Origin: Vannielia litorea
GTDB taxonomy: Bacteria > Pseudomonadota > Alphaproteobacteria > Rhodobacterales > Rhodobacteraceae
Length of the DNA: 64,000 nt
NCBI RefSeq assembly: GCF_019801175.1
Contig: NZ_JAHVJR010000001.1
Coordinates: 1,364,001 to 1,428,000 of the forward strand
Direction of reading: 5' to 3'
The notes under the pieces are model-generated. The model ran no database searches. It was not told the DNA's origin and worked only from the letters and a program-made list of their open reading frames with translations. The stretch's first letter is position 1; each line of letters starts with the position of its first letter. The position numbers and the translations under genes were made by a program. Positions 36,054 to 48,533 of the stretch are shown here, one piece after another.

Positions 36054-36412
36054 CCCGCGATCGGCTCCGAGATCACCACCTCTTCGCCGTCCCGAACTGC
36101 AGTGTAAAAGCAGCTGCGCCGGTTGGTGTGGCAGGCCGGGCCTTCTTGATGCACCAGCAGCAGCAGGCAATCGCGGTCGCAATCTACTCGCAGTTCCACC
36201 AGCGTCTGCACGTGGCCCGAGGTCTCTCCCTTCACCCAGAAGCTTGCGCGCGAGCGCGACCAGTAGGTCACCCGCCCGGTCTCCAGCGTCCGCGCCACGG
36301 CCTCGGCGTTCATCCACGCCACCATCAGCACCTCGCCGCTCTCGGCGTCCTGCGCCACGGCGGGGATCAACCCCTTCGCGTCATAGACCAATGTCTCGGT
36401 GTCAAACGACAT
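36050..36412 (-). CDS. hisI: Phosphoribosyl-AMP cyclohydrolase
   Basis: 120 residues. The third step of histidine biosynthesis: hydrolytic opening of the purine ring of phosphoribosyl-AMP. Seen are [31 protein letters not shown], the metal-binding [12 protein letters not shown] and the zinc ligands in [16 protein letters not shown]. The ATG at 36412 is preferred over an upstream in-frame start at 36460 because homologs start about 20 residues before the VAQD segment. Convergent with gluQ, sharing a CTAG stop. Confidence 0.95.
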   Translation of the reverse strand: MSFDTETLVYDAKGLIPAVAQDAESGEVLMVAWMNAEAVARTLETGRVTYWSRSRASFWVKGETSGHVQTLVELRVDCDRDCLLLLVHQEGPACHTNRRSCFYTAVRDGEEVVISEPIAG

Positions 36413-36477
36413 GCCCGCTCCTTTGCATTCCGCCGCCGCGCCGCTATCTAAGGGGAGCACGCGCCGGAGGCCAGCTT

Positions 36478-36918
36478 ATGAACGCCGAAAACGACCTGAT
36501 CAAGCTCTACTCGGGCAAGATTCTCTCGCTGGCGGGCGACATCCCCCTGACCGACCGGCTGGAGTCTCCGCAGGTCACAGTCAAGAAGCGCTCCCCCCTC
36601 TGCGGCTCCACCGTCACCGTCGATCTGGTGATAGAAGAGGGCCGCGTGGCGCAATTCGGGCAGGATGTGAAAGCCTGCGCCCTCGGCCAGGCCTCAGCCT
36701 CCATCGTCGGCGCCCATGTGATCGGCCGCACGGCGGACGAGATTACCAAGGCCCGCGACGAGTTGAAGGCCATGCTCACGGCAGACGGCCCGGTGCCCTC
36801 CGCCCCCTTCGAAGACTACGAGGTGCTGCTCCCCGCGCGCGACTTCCGCAACCGGCACGCCTCAATCATGCTGGCCCTCGAGGCCACCGCCGAGGCGATG
36901 GAGCAGGTCGCCGCCTGA
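36478..36918 (+). CDS. IscU/SufU-like iron-sulfur cluster scaffold protein
   Basis: 146 residues of the IscU/SufU fold. C42 in SPLCGS and C67 in KACALGQASAS occupy the first two cluster-ligand positions. At the third position, where SufU has a cysteine in a KCATL-type segment, this protein has H127 (RNRHASIML), so one ligand may be histidine. The ATG at 36478 follows GGAGG (36466-36470). Divergent from hisI and upstream of a gene-poor stretch. Probably cytoplasmic; a full scaffold role is inferred. Confidence 0.82.
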   Translation: MNAENDLIKLYSGKILSLAGDIPLTDRLESPQVTVKKRSPLCGSTVTVDLVIEEGRVAQFGQDVKACALGQASASIVGAHVIGRTADEITKARDELKAMLTADGPVPSAPFEDYEVLLPARDFRNRHASIMLALEATAEAMEQVAA

Positions 36919-37222
36919 GCCGGTTACCCTAGTCCAACCCGCCCACCCCAAGATCCTACCGCCGGATTTCCCGCAACGCCGTTCACGCCGGGGCCCTCTC
37001 ACTTCCACCAAAAAAAACCGCCGCGCACCCTTTCAGGTGGCGGCGGCAGTTGAAGACGGAGACAGGAACCGGACGCCGGGCGGGGAAGGCCCGTGAATGG
37101 CGCTCGGGACAGGCAAATGAGCGCGCGCATCTCAAGTTGGGGACAGGAAGATGCGATGCGCCCGGTCCCTGGACCGCAGGCAAGCCGGGTGACAAGAGGC
37201 AGATGCCACCCCGCAGAGAAAC
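36919..37222. other. Gene-poor stretch with a minus-strand terminator
   Basis: About 300 bp between the scaffold gene and the small minus-strand peptide gene. It holds the intrinsic terminator at 37010-37046 and, between 37047 and 37222, an unusually long 3' untranslated segment of the minus-strand transcript with no open frame that I trust. A small RNA could be encoded here. Confidence 0.4.
37010..37046 (-). terminator. Intrinsic terminator (minus strand)
   Basis: Read on the minus strand, a GC-rich stem (CCGCCGCCACC with GGTGCGCGGCGG, one bulge) is followed by eight T residues (37010-37017 on the plus strand are A). It is the strongest intrinsic terminator in the window and should end the transcript of the 36-residue peptide gene 177 bp upstream. 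Confidence 0.75.
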
Positions 37223-37333
37223 TCAGAGCATACCCGGCAGATGCAGCCCCCCGACCAGCAGAACCATCAGGGCGACGGCGCCGATGGCGTCTTGCGCGAG
37301 GGGCGGGATCCGGCTGGAGAGCTTGGTGATCAT
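37223..37333 (-). CDS. 36-residue membrane peptide behind a LexA box
   Basis: A very small gene read from the ATG at 37333 to the TGA at 37223. The peptide is MITKLSSRIPPL, then AQDAIGAVALMVLLVGGLHLP as a single transmembrane helix, then GML. AAGGAT lies about ten bases in front of the start. An exact GTTC-N7-GTTC LexA box is 63-77 bp upstream, and a strong terminator follows. Size, single helix and SOS-type control recall TisB and the Caulobacter division inhibitor SidA, but there is no sequence evidence of homology. It stands downstream of recG on the same strand. Confidence 0.65.
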   Translation of the reverse strand: MITKLSSRIPPLAQDAIGAVALMVLLVGGLHLPGML

Positions 37334-37368
37334 GGGCGGTGATCCTTGAAGTGTTTCGTTGCCCCTTT

Positions 37369-37410
37369 GTTCTCACAACGAGAACGCTCTGTCCAGAACT
37401 TTTTGAGAAC
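37369..37410 (-). promoter_or_regulatory. LexA (SOS) box with adjacent palindrome
   Basis: On the minus strand GTTCTCAAAAAGTTC (37396-37410) is an exact alphaproteobacterial SOS box, GTTC-N7-GTTC. A further palindrome GTTCTC-N5-GAGAAC (37369-37385) sits between it and the peptide start, and another GTTC lies just upstream. The box faces only the small peptide gene, because recG ends upstream of it. Confidence 0.7.
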
Positions 37411-37462
37411 ATTCGTGAACAAAGCGCCATTCTGACGTTAACCTTTTGCAGCGGCGGCAAAA

Positions 37463-41895
<4,433 letters not shown>

Positions 41896-41974
41896 TTATC
41901 CTGCCGCCCGCCGACTTGCCTCGCCGGCCCGCGGCAGCCGCCCCGGATGTGGAGGCATCCGGGGTCTTTGCCGG

Positions 41975-42694
41975 TCAGGCGCCTACGGCCATCCGGCTGT
42001 CGCCGCTGTCTTCCATCGGCTCAGGGTCGCGCAGCACGTAGCCGCGGCCCCAGACTGTCTCGATATAGTTGTCACCGCCCGTCGCGGTGGCCAGCTTCTT
42101 GCGCAGCTTGCAGATGAACACGTCAATGATCTTCAGTTCCGGCTCATCCATGCCGCCGTAGAGGTGGTTGAGGAACATCTCCTTGGTGAGCGTCGTGCCC
42201 TTGCGCAGGCTCAGAAGCTCCAGCATCTGGTATTCCTTGCCGGTCAGGTGCACGGGGCGCGCATCCACCTCCACGGTCTTGGCATCGAGGTTCACCACAA
42301 TCTTGCCGGTCTTGATCACGCTCTGCGCGTGGCCCTTGGAGCGGCGGATGATCGCGTGGATCCGCGCCACCAGTTCCTCGCGATGGAATGGCTTGGTGAG
42401 GTAGTCGTCGGCACCAAACCCGAAGCCCTTGATCTTGTTTTCGGTGTCATCCGCGCCCGAGAGGATCAGTATGGGCGTATCGATCCGGGCGAGCCGCAGC
42501 TGGCGCAGCACCTCGTGCCCGGTCATGTCGGGCAGGTTCAGGTCCAGCAGGATGAGGTCGTAGTCGTAGAGCTTGGCAAGATCGATCCCCTCCTCACCGA
42601 GGTCGGTAGAATACACGTTGAGGTTGGCATGGGTGAGCATCATCTCGATGCTTTTGGAGGTGGTAGGATCGTCTTCAACCAAGAGTATACGCAT
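41975..42694 (-). CDS. ctrA: Cell-cycle response regulator CtrA
   Basis: 239 residues: receiver domain (1-115) with the acidic pocket E7 D8 D9 and phospho-acceptor D51 in [11 protein letters not shown], then an OmpR-type winged helix ending RGYVLRDP. CtrA controls cell-cycle, motility and gene-transfer functions in alphaproteobacteria; in Rhodobacterales it is often linked to flagella and gene transfer agents. The C-terminus is MAVGA rather than the Caulobacter AA degradation signal. It lies directly downstream of sciP on the same strand, behind its own candidate CtrA sites. Confidence 0.96.
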   Translation of the reverse strand: MRILLVEDDPTTSKSIEMMLTHANLNVYSTDLGEEGIDLAKLYDYDLILLDLNLPDMTGHEVLRQLRLARIDTPILILSGADDTENKIKGFGFGADDYLTKPFHREELVARIHAIIRRSKGHAQSVIKTGKIVVNLDAKTVEVDARPVHLTGKEYQMLELLSLRKGTTLTKEMFLNHLYGGMDEPELKIIDVFICKLRKKLATATGGDNYIETVWGRGYVLRDPEPMEDSGDSRMAVGA

Positions 42695-42740
42695 CGGAAT
42701 GCTCCGTTTATCTACTGTTCAGCATCGACCATGCATCACA

Positions 42741-42769
42741 ATGGTTAATTGCCGGTTACCAATGGTAAA
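42741..42769 (-). promoter_or_regulatory. CtrA half-sites upstream of ctrA, probable autoregulation
   Basis: On the minus strand TTAACCAT (42741-42748) and TTTACCAT (42762-42769) are two half-sites 21 bp apart. On the plus strand 42745-42759 also reads TTAA-N7-TTAC. They lie 47-75 bp upstream of the ctrA start. Autoregulation of ctrA is known in Caulobacter; here it is inferred from sequence. Confidence 0.55.
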
Positions 42770-42908
42770 CAGTTTCGAGGCACAACTCTGCGTTGTCCAT
42801 CTCACTATTTTGGGGGAGTGGGAATTTCAGGGCGCGGATTGCTCGAAATAAGTGCCGCCGCCCGTATTGGGGCCGACTCGGCCCTGTAATTGCCGGGACG
42901 ATGCCGCC

Positions 42909-43181
42909 TCAGCGGAATTTCTGCAAGCTCGTGGCCTTCAGCGCCTGTTCGCCGTGCTGCTCCACCGCGCTGGACCAGCTTGTGTACTCTTCCTCGGAGA
43001 CTCCATAGGTCTCCTTGCATTCTTCGATAGAAATCAACCCGTTCTCTACGGCACGGACCACCGCCGCCTTGCGGCTCGCGACCCATCTGCGGGTGTCACG
43101 CGGCGGCAAATCGGCCCGGGTCATCACCGAGCCGTCTGGCAGCGTCACCGCGCGGGGACCATCTATGCGTTTGAGGAACAT
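42909..43181 (-). CDS. sciP: CtrA inhibitor SciP (DUF1153)
   Basis: 90 residues matching SciP/DUF1153: KRIDGPRAVTLPDGSVMTRADLPPRDTRRWVASRKAAVV, followed by a helix-turn-helix ISIEECKETYGVSEEEYTSW. In Caulobacter this protein binds CtrA and blocks transcription from CtrA promoters. It is encoded 214 bp upstream of ctrA on the same strand, an unusually direct pairing of activator and inhibitor. The gap contains the ctrA control region, so separate promoters are likely. Confidence 0.92.
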   Translation of the reverse strand: MFLKRIDGPRAVTLPDGSVMTRADLPPRDTRRWVASRKAAVVRAVENGLISIEECKETYGVSEEEYTSWSSAVEQHGEQALKATSLQKFR

Positions 43182-43250
43182 CGCCGTCTCTTCATTCGCC
43201 TGAACGGGTGCATTTAGGCACGTGGGGCTTAACGGGGAATGAACCGACCC

Positions 43251-43278
43251 TTGAGAGTGCTTAGGATTTTCCTATATT
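43251..43278 (+). promoter_or_regulatory. Promoter of mnmA
   Basis: TTGAGA (43251-43256) and TATATT (43273-43278) are separated by 16 bases, 33 bp before the mnmA ATG. This is a good housekeeping-sigma promoter. Confidence 0.6.
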
Positions 43279-43311
43279 CCCCCCTTCTTCTCCGACTCAA
43301 GGTCCCTCCCC

Positions 43312-44448
43312 ATGCCGCTCGATGCGCTCAACTCCCTCGGATTTGCCAAGCCGCCGGCCGAGACCCGCGTCGTCGTCGCCATGTCGGGCGGGGTCGACAG
43401 CTCCGTTGTCGCCGCCGAGCTGAAGGCGCAGGGCTATGATGTGGTGGGCGTCACGCTCCAGCTCTACGATCACGGCGCCGCGCTGGCCAAGAAGGGGGCC
43501 TGCTGCGCCGGGGTCGACATTCACGATGCCCGCCGCGTGGCCGAGACCATGGGCTTTCCCCATTACGTGCTGGACTACGAGAACATCTTCAAGGACGCGG
43601 TGATCGAGGAATTCGCCGAGAGCTACCTCGCCGGCGCCACGCCGGTGCCCTGCATCCGCTGCAACGAGCGGGTGAAGTTCAAAGACCTGCTGGAAACCGC
43701 CAAGGATCTCGACGCCGACTGCATGGCCACCGGGCATTACATCCAGCGCAAGATTGGCAGCGCCGGCCCCGAGCTGCACATGGCGGGCGATCCGAACCGC
43801 GATCAGAGTTACTTCCTGTTCTCGACCACGCCCGAGCAGCTCTCTTTCCTGCGCTTCCCGCTGGGCCACCTTGTCTCCAAGGAAGAAACCCGCGCGCTCG
43901 CCGCCAAGCATGGCCTCGCCGTTGCCGACAAGCCCGACAGCCAGGACATCTGCTTCGTACCGAACGGCAACTACGCCTCGGTGATCGAAAAGCTGCGCCC
44001 CGGCGCCGGCGAGCCGGGCGAGATCGTCGACATGGACGGCAACAAGCTGGCCGACCATAGGGGCGTGATCCACTACACCATCGGCCAACGCCGCGGCCTC
44101 GGCATCGGCGGCCTCTCGACCCCGCTCTACGTGGTCCGGCTGGACCCCGACGCGCGGCAGGTCGTCGTCGGCCCCAAGGAGGCACTGGCCAAACGCACCG
44201 TGCCCGTGCGCGAGATCAACTGGCTGGGGGATACCCCGCTGGCCCCGGGGCATGAGATCGAGATCCGCACCCGCATCCGCTCCACCCGCCCCCCGGCAGA
44301 AGCGGTGCTGCGGCCACTGGCCGACGGCACGGCGGAGGTGGACCTGCTGACCGCCGAAGAAGGCGTTTCACCTGGCCAAGCCTGCGTGTTCTACGCCCCT
44401 GAGGGCAGCCGGGTTCTCGGTGGCGGCTGGATCTGGCGCGGGGCCTGA
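43312..44448 (+). CDS. mnmA: tRNA 2-thiouridylase MnmA
   Basis: 378 residues. It thiolates U34 of tRNA-Lys, -Glu and -Gln. It shows the PP-loop SGGVDSS (25-31), the tRNA-binding and catalytic cysteine region [10 protein letters not shown], the GHYIQRK loop and the second cysteine in [11 protein letters not shown]. Cytoplasmic. A good promoter is directly upstream and the gene appears to be monocistronic. The N-terminal 15 residues before the ATP loop are longer than in E. coli but normal for relatives. Confidence 0.96.
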   Translation: MPLDALNSLGFAKPPAETRVVVAMSGGVDSSVVAAELKAQGYDVVGVTLQLYDHGAALAKKGACCAGVDIHDARRVAETMGFPHYVLDYENIFKDAVIEEFAESYLAGATPVPCIRCNERVKFKDLLETAKDLDADCMATGHYIQRKIGSAGPELHMAGDPNRDQSYFLFSTTPEQLSFLRFPLGHLVSKEETRALAAKHGLAVADKPDSQDICFVPNGNYASVIEKLRPGAGEPGEIVDMDGNKLADHRGVIHYTIGQRRGLGIGGLSTPLYVVRLDPDARQVVVGPKEALAKRTVPVREINWLGDTPLAPGHEIEIRTRIRSTRPPAEAVLRPLADGTAEVDLLTAEEGVSPGQACVFYAPEGSRVLGGGWIWRGA

Positions 44449-44463
44449 CCTTGCGGGCCTGAA

Positions 44464-45069
44464 TTACCGAGCGGCGAGCCCGAGGTCACGCGCGGCCGCA
44501 GGTGATGCAACAGCCTGCGGCATCGCCACGCCCTCAAACAACTCTTCCACAAGGCACGCGATCAACTGCCCGCGGCTGTTGTAGCCCGACTTGCGATAGA
44601 CCGCGTTCATCTGGCTCTTCACCGTCGAGGCGCTGGTGCCGCGCAGGCTGGCGATCTCGCCGTTGGAGAAGCCCTTCATTGCATAAACCGCCACGCTCTG
44701 CTCGCTCTCTGACAGGTCCCACTGGGCAAAGAGCTGTTGGAGGTGCTGCGAGAAGTTGCCCGAGGCCACGTCGACCTGCCGGTTCAGCTCGCTCACCCGC
44801 CGCTGGCTCCGCCGCAGGTAGAGGCCCGAGGCCATCAGCCCGATGATCAACCCGACCGAGGCCAGCAGCTGAATGACCTCCTGCCACTCATAGGGGATCG
44901 GCGCAGTGCGCAGGCCGAGGATCTCGCTCCAGAGGTCGCCGACGAAGAACAGCGCGCCGAGCGCCTGCAGCGCGAAGGCGGCATAAAGGCTCCCCCGCCC
45001 GGCATAGCGCACGATTTGCCGGCCGGAGCCGAGCAGCGGCACCGGGCCTTGCGCCCCGCCGCCGTCCAT
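44464..45069 (-). CDS. Membrane-anchored LuxR-type regulator
   Basis: 201 residues if started at the ATG at 45069 (MDGGGAQGP), seven bases after the upstream stop; longer in-frame starts lie inside that gene. Two hydrophobic helices (about 23-45 and 60-82) precede a coiled-coil-like RRSQRRVSELNRQVDV segment and a C-terminal LuxR/GerE helix-turn-helix: LSESEQSVAVYAMKGFSNGEIASLRGTSASTVKSQMNAVYRKSG. A DNA-binding domain on a membrane anchor is unusual; the sensor part is only the helices. Co-transcribed with the glycine-rich exported protein. Confidence 0.8.
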   Translation of the reverse strand: MDGGGAQGPVPLLGSGRQIVRYAGRGSLYAAFALQALGALFFVGDLWSEILGLRTAPIPYEWQEVIQLLASVGLIIGLMASGLYLRRSQRRVSELNRQVDVASGNFSQHLQQLFAQWDLSESEQSVAVYAMKGFSNGEIASLRGTSASTVKSQMNAVYRKSGYNSRGQLIACLVEELFEGVAMPQAVASPAAARDLGLAAR

Positions 45070-45076
45070 CGGGAAA

Positions 45077-45646
45077 TCAGTTGCCAATGCTGACACCAAC
45101 GCCGCCGACGCTCGCAGAGACACCGCCGCCACCCACGCTGGCCGAAACACCGCCGCTGCCGCCAACGCTGGCCGACACGCCACCTCCGCCCACGCTTGCG
45201 GAGACACCGTCATTGCCGCCCACGCCGACAGAAGCGCCGCCGCCGCCCGAGCCGCCGCCGGTATCCACATCCACCGTGCCACGGCCGGACTTGCGAGAAC
45301 GCTTGGCAGTCACATCCTCGGCCCGCTTGCGGAACACCTTGAGGATCACGTCATGCTTGATCTCGCCGGTGGAACGGCTCACCACGATTTCGCGCAGGTG
45401 CACCTTGTTCTGGGCGATGATCTTCACCCGCCCGAGCATGGTGCTGGTCATCTTCACCACGCGATACCCATCGCCTTCGAGGTTCGCGATAACGTCGGTA
45501 TAGCTCTGGCGCGCGAGGATTACGGACCCATCCGGCGCGGCCTTCACGCCACTGCGCCCGGCTTCGGCCGGCGCAACCCCGACCGCCCCGACAACGACAG
45601 TGGCCGCGAAGATCGCGGTGAACTTGGCAGATTTCCTGGTGGTCAT
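45077..45646 (-). CDS. Exported protein with glycine-rich VSASVGG repeat tail
   Basis: 189 residues. Signal peptide (TAIFAATVVVGAVGVAPAEA) then a conserved-looking central domain (RQSYTDVIANLEGDGYRVVKMTST, then VKIIAQNKVHLREIVVSRSTGEIKHD). A long glycine/serine tail follows, made of VSASVGG units (at least four, residues about 130-189). The central part resembles PepSY-like periplasmic domains in outline. The ATG at 45646 has AGGAGGTG just upstream. The gene ends seven bases before the LuxR-type gene. Role unknown; possibly a signal or matrix protein sensed by its neighbour. Confidence 0.78.
   Translation of the reverse strand: MTTRKSAKFTAIFAATVVVGAVGVAPAEAGRSGVKAAPDGSVILARQSYTDVIANLEGDGYRVVKMTSTMLGRVKIIAQNKVHLREIVVSRSTGEIKHDVILKVFRKRAEDVTAKRSRKSGRGTVDVDTGGGSGGGGASVGVGGNDGVSASVGGGGVSASVGGSGGVSASVGGGGVSASVGGVGVSIGN
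45083..45265 (-). repeat. Tandem coding repeat (VSASVGG units)
   Basis: Imperfect short tandem repeats encode GGVSASVGGGG-type units at the C-terminus of the exported protein at 45077-45646. The DNA units differ by synonymous changes, so the amino-acid pattern is maintained. Confidence 0.6.
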
Positions 45647-45985
45647 GGCAGACACCTCCTGTTGATTCGACGCTGCGCTCGAAATGCGGCGAACCTGCGG
45701 TATTTGAATGAAATAAGATCGGCTTGGGGGCCTAAATACGGCCTCTCCACCCTGGGTATGATCGGTGAATTCAGGTGGTTTTTCGGCGCCTTAGCACCCG
45801 ATAACACGTTAAATGCCTTAAAAACCGCTCATCCCTTGGGTGGAAGCGGGGGCCTTACCCCCATCGGCCAATTTTATCGTCCGCCGCATCGTGGCCCGAT
45901 CATCTCATCAACCGCGGCACCGGCCTCCGCCCCGCCGCAGCCACCACAACCTGCACCCGCTGCAGCCCCTGAAGGAACCGAACCG
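45647..45985. other. Divergent intergenic region
   Basis: About 340 bp between the glycine-rich protein gene (minus) and the small plus-strand genes. I see no gene. It contains a possible hairpin GGGGG-5-CCCCC at 45848-45862 and A/T-rich patches near 45700-45720 and 45800-45830 where promoters could lie, but no confident sigma site. Confidence 0.4.
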
Positions 45986-46183
45986 ATGACCAAGCTCTCC
46001 GCAATCGCCCGCCACCGCCGCGCCGCCGCCCTCTCAGCCCTCGCCGGCGCGGGAGAGAGCAACGTCATCCATGTCGACTTCCGCGCCCCCCGCATCCGCC
46101 CGGTGCTGCCGCCCGATCTCGGCATGCGCCCGGCGGCCTTGCGCTCCGCCCCCACCGTCACCGCCCTGCCGCTCGCAGCCTGA
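45986..46183 (+). CDS. Small basic protein, tandem pair member 1
   Basis: 65 residues. The N-terminus is MTKLSAIARHRRAAALSALA, then NVIHVDF. The protein 23 bp downstream shares the pattern MTxLxxxARxxRxxALxxLAxxxxxNVxxVxF, so the two are duplicates. GGAA lies nine to twelve bases upstream of the ATG. Basic N-terminal helix with no signal peptide, no known family. The open frame runs further upstream, but homology to the neighbour and the ribosome-binding site fix this start. Confidence 0.65.
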   Translation: MTKLSAIARHRRAAALSALAGAGESNVIHVDFRAPRIRPVLPPDLGMRPAALRSAPTVTALPLAA

Positions 46184-46206
46184 ACCCCAACAAAGGAAAC
46201 GCCCCA

Positions 46207-46473
46207 ATGACCACCCTCGCAAACCTCGCCCGCGCCAACCGCAAATCCGCCCTGCTCGGCCTCGCCCGCCGCCGTGATGGCAATGTCCTAAAAGTGGCCT
46301 TCGGGCGTGATCGCACAGCTCCCGTGCCGGTGCTCGATTTCGGCGCCCGTCGCCGCGCCTATGCCCAAATGGCCGCCGAGGCGGTCTCCGAACTGCCGCC
46401 GATGCCCCGCACCGCGCGGCAGCCTGCGCTTCTTCTCGTTTCCAGCGCAGCCGAGCTGCCCAAGGCCGCCTGA
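46207..46473 (+). CDS. Small basic protein, tandem pair member 2
   Basis: 88 residues, paralog of the preceding gene: MTTLANLARANRKSALLGLA and NVLKVAFG align with MTKLSAIARHRRAAALSALA and NVIHVDFR. GGAA lies upstream of the ATG at a normal distance. The C-terminal part is unlike member 1 and proline/alanine-rich. Function unknown. Probably co-transcribed with member 1. Confidence 0.68.
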   Translation: MTTLANLARANRKSALLGLARRRDGNVLKVAFGRDRTAPVPVLDFGARRRAYAQMAAEAVSELPPMPRTARQPALLLVSSAAELPKAA

Positions 46474-46568
46474 GCCTTGCAGCTCCGGAAAGGCACGGCC
46501 TACGGCCCTGCCCTTCCTCCCGCTCTCCGCACCCCCGCGCTTTTCCGGTTCGGCCGGGGCCGGAGAGC

Positions 46569-46584
46569 GGGCCCTTCGGGGCCC
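46569..46584. terminator. Hairpin with TTCG loop between convergent genes
   Basis: GGGCCC (46569-46574), TTCG, GGGCCC (46579-46584): on the plus strand this is a C(UUCG)G tetraloop stem, directly beside the stop of the minus-strand gene. It can serve as a transcription end for the small plus-strand pair. No U tract follows. Confidence 0.45.
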
Positions 46585-47244
46585 TCACCGCACGCCGAAC
46601 CCGAAAATCTCCACCTCCATCGCCACCACCACCCCCGGCAGCGTGCCTGCGGCCCGGTCGACCTCCAGCCGGAAGCTCTTGACCATCCGCCCTTGGCGCG
46701 GCGCGGTGTCTCCGCCGCGATACACCATCCTCCCGGCGCGCGAGCGGTCCCTGTCCGAGGTCCATGTTTCCAACAAGGGCTGCGCCCCGCGCACCAGTGC
46801 CGCCTCCAGCCCCTGCCCCCAGAACACCCCGTAGGCCTCGCAATAGAGCCGCACCTCCGCCCCGCCGGGCCATGGGCGCAAGCCGGGCTGGCGCAGCGCG
46901 ATCAGCGCGCGGTGGCTGTCGTAGCCATGTTGGGTGCAGGTGAGAGTCAGCCCGTAGGGCGGCGTTGCCAACCCGCCCGGTGTCTGGATCACCGCGCTCC
47001 AGAACCACGGATCACCCTCCGTGGACGGGTCCGGGCCGAAGCCAGTGCGGCGACTGCCGGGCCATGCGGCTCCAATTTCCGCCAGAACCTCGCGTTCATC
47101 TCCAGCCGTCAGGTCAAGCAGCACGGCCAAGGCCCCCTCCGCCTCGGCTTCCTGCGCCGCACCGGGGCGCCCGTGGCCACACAGCGCCACGGCAAACGCC
47201 AGAATGCCCGCAAACATCATGGAGACCCGCCGACCCAACAGCAT
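46585..47244 (-). CDS. Exported hypothetical protein
   Basis: 219 residues, or 211 if started at the MMFAG methionines (47220). A signal peptide ends around GAAQ. The mature part has two cysteines (LTCTQHGY and LYCEAYG), a WFWSAV segment and no recognised domain. Secreted or periplasmic. Neither start has an ideal ribosome-binding site: GGGAGG sits immediately before the first ATG. Function unknown. Confidence 0.65.
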   Translation of the reverse strand: MLLGRRVSMMFAGILAFAVALCGHGRPGAAQEAEAEGALAVLLDLTAGDEREVLAEIGAAWPGSRRTGFGPDPSTEGDPWFWSAVIQTPGGLATPPYGLTLTCTQHGYDSHRALIALRQPGLRPWPGGAEVRLYCEAYGVFWGQGLEAALVRGAQPLLETWTSDRDRSRAGRMVYRGGDTAPRQGRMVKSFRLEVDRAAGTLPGVVVAMEVEIFGFGVR

Positions 47245-47378
47245 CCTCCCGTCACGAGATAAGGCTGCCAGTCTACGCCCGGAGGAGTTTTCTACAAAGC
47301 CCGTTGCGGTTGAGGACTGTTGTCAGCTTTCTGAAACCCGCCCCGTCGCGCGGAACCAGGCCACAAAACTGACCACGG

Positions 47379-48533
47379 TCACCCGATCTGCGCCAGCACC
47401 GATCGCGCCGCCCGCAGGCCGGGCGGCTCATCACCCCGGCCCAACCGGTCCATCGTGACCGCCATCGCCTCAAGCTGCGCGCCGGGCGCGGCCATCACGG
47501 CCTTCAACCCTTCGGCGATCTTGGCGGGTTTACACTCCGCGCCGATGAACTCGGGGATCGTGCGGCTCTCGGCCACGAGGTTTACCAGCGTCACCGTGTC
47601 GATCTTCAGCATCCGGCTGATGATCTGGCGGCTGAGCCAGTTCATATCGTAGGCGATCACCATCGGCAGGGCCGCTGCCGCCAGCTCCAGTGAAACCGTG
47701 CCCGAGGCCGCCAGCGCCACATCCGCCGCCGCAAATGCCGCCCGTTTCTCGGCCTGCGCTTCCTTGGCGGGCTTGCCGCGCGGGTCCACCAGCACCGGGG
47801 CGCCGGGCCAGCGCGCGGTCAGCTCCTGCACCAGCCCCGCCGTGGAGGCCACGCAGGGCACCACCACCCGCGTCTCAGGCCGGGCCGCCACCACCGGGCG
47901 CAACGCCTCACCAAAGATCGGGGCCAGCCGCCCAACCTCGCCACGCCGCGAGCCGGGCAGCGCCATCACCAGAGGCGCGTCGCCAATCCCATGCGCGGCC
48001 CTGAAGGCCAGCCCATCCGCCTCATTCGCCACCGGCTCCGAGACCACCGGATGCCCGACGAAATCGCAGCTCATGCCCGCCGCTTCCATGTAGGGCGGCT
48101 CGAACGGAAAGAGCGCGAGCACATGGTCGATAACCTGCGCCATCTTCTCGGCCCGCCCCGCCCGCCAGGCCCAAACCGTGGGGGCAACGTAATGGATGGT
48201 CTTCACCGTCGCCTCGGCCTTCACCCGCCGCGCCACCCGCAGGCAAAAGTCCGGCGAGTCGATGGTCACCAGCGCATCTGGCTGCCACGCCACCACCTCC
48301 GCCGCGCATTCCTTGATCCGCCGCATCAGGTGCCGGTACTTGGGCAGCACCTCGGCGATCCCCATCACCGAAAGCTCCTCCATCGGGAAGAGGCTCTCCA
48401 GCCCCTCGCCCTCCATGCCCGAGCCGCCAACGCCCCTGAACTCCACGCCCGGCGCAAGCGCCTTCAGCCCGCCCATCAGCGCGGCCCCCAGCCTGTCACC
48501 CGAAGGCTCGCCCGCGATCACGAAAATCCTCAT
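47379..48533 (-). CDS. lpxB: Lipid-A-disaccharide synthase
   Basis: 384 residues. Joins UDP-diacylglucosamine and lipid X in lipid A synthesis at the inner membrane. It starts with MRIFVIAGEPSGDRLGAALM, the LpxB hallmark, and has YVAPTVWAWRAGRAEKM and LPGSRRGEVGRL. The last gene of the envelope cluster; the ATG overlaps the stop of lpxI by four bases. Confidence 0.95.
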   Translation of the reverse strand: MRIFVIAGEPSGDRLGAALMGGLKALAPGVEFRGVGGSGMEGEGLESLFPMEELSVMGIAEVLPKYRHLMRRIKECAAEVVAWQPDALVTIDSPDFCLRVARRVKAEATVKTIHYVAPTVWAWRAGRAEKMAQVIDHVLALFPFEPPYMEAAGMSCDFVGHPVVSEPVANEADGLAFRAAHGIGDAPLVMALPGSRRGEVGRLAPIFGEALRPVVAARPETRVVVPCVASTAGLVQELTARWPGAPVLVDPRGKPAKEAQAEKRAAFAAADVALAASGTVSLELAAAALPMVIAYDMNWLSRQIISRMLKIDTVTLVNLVAESRTIPEFIGAECKPAKIAEGLKAVMAAPGAQLEAMAVTMDRLGRGDEPPGLRAARSVLAQIG

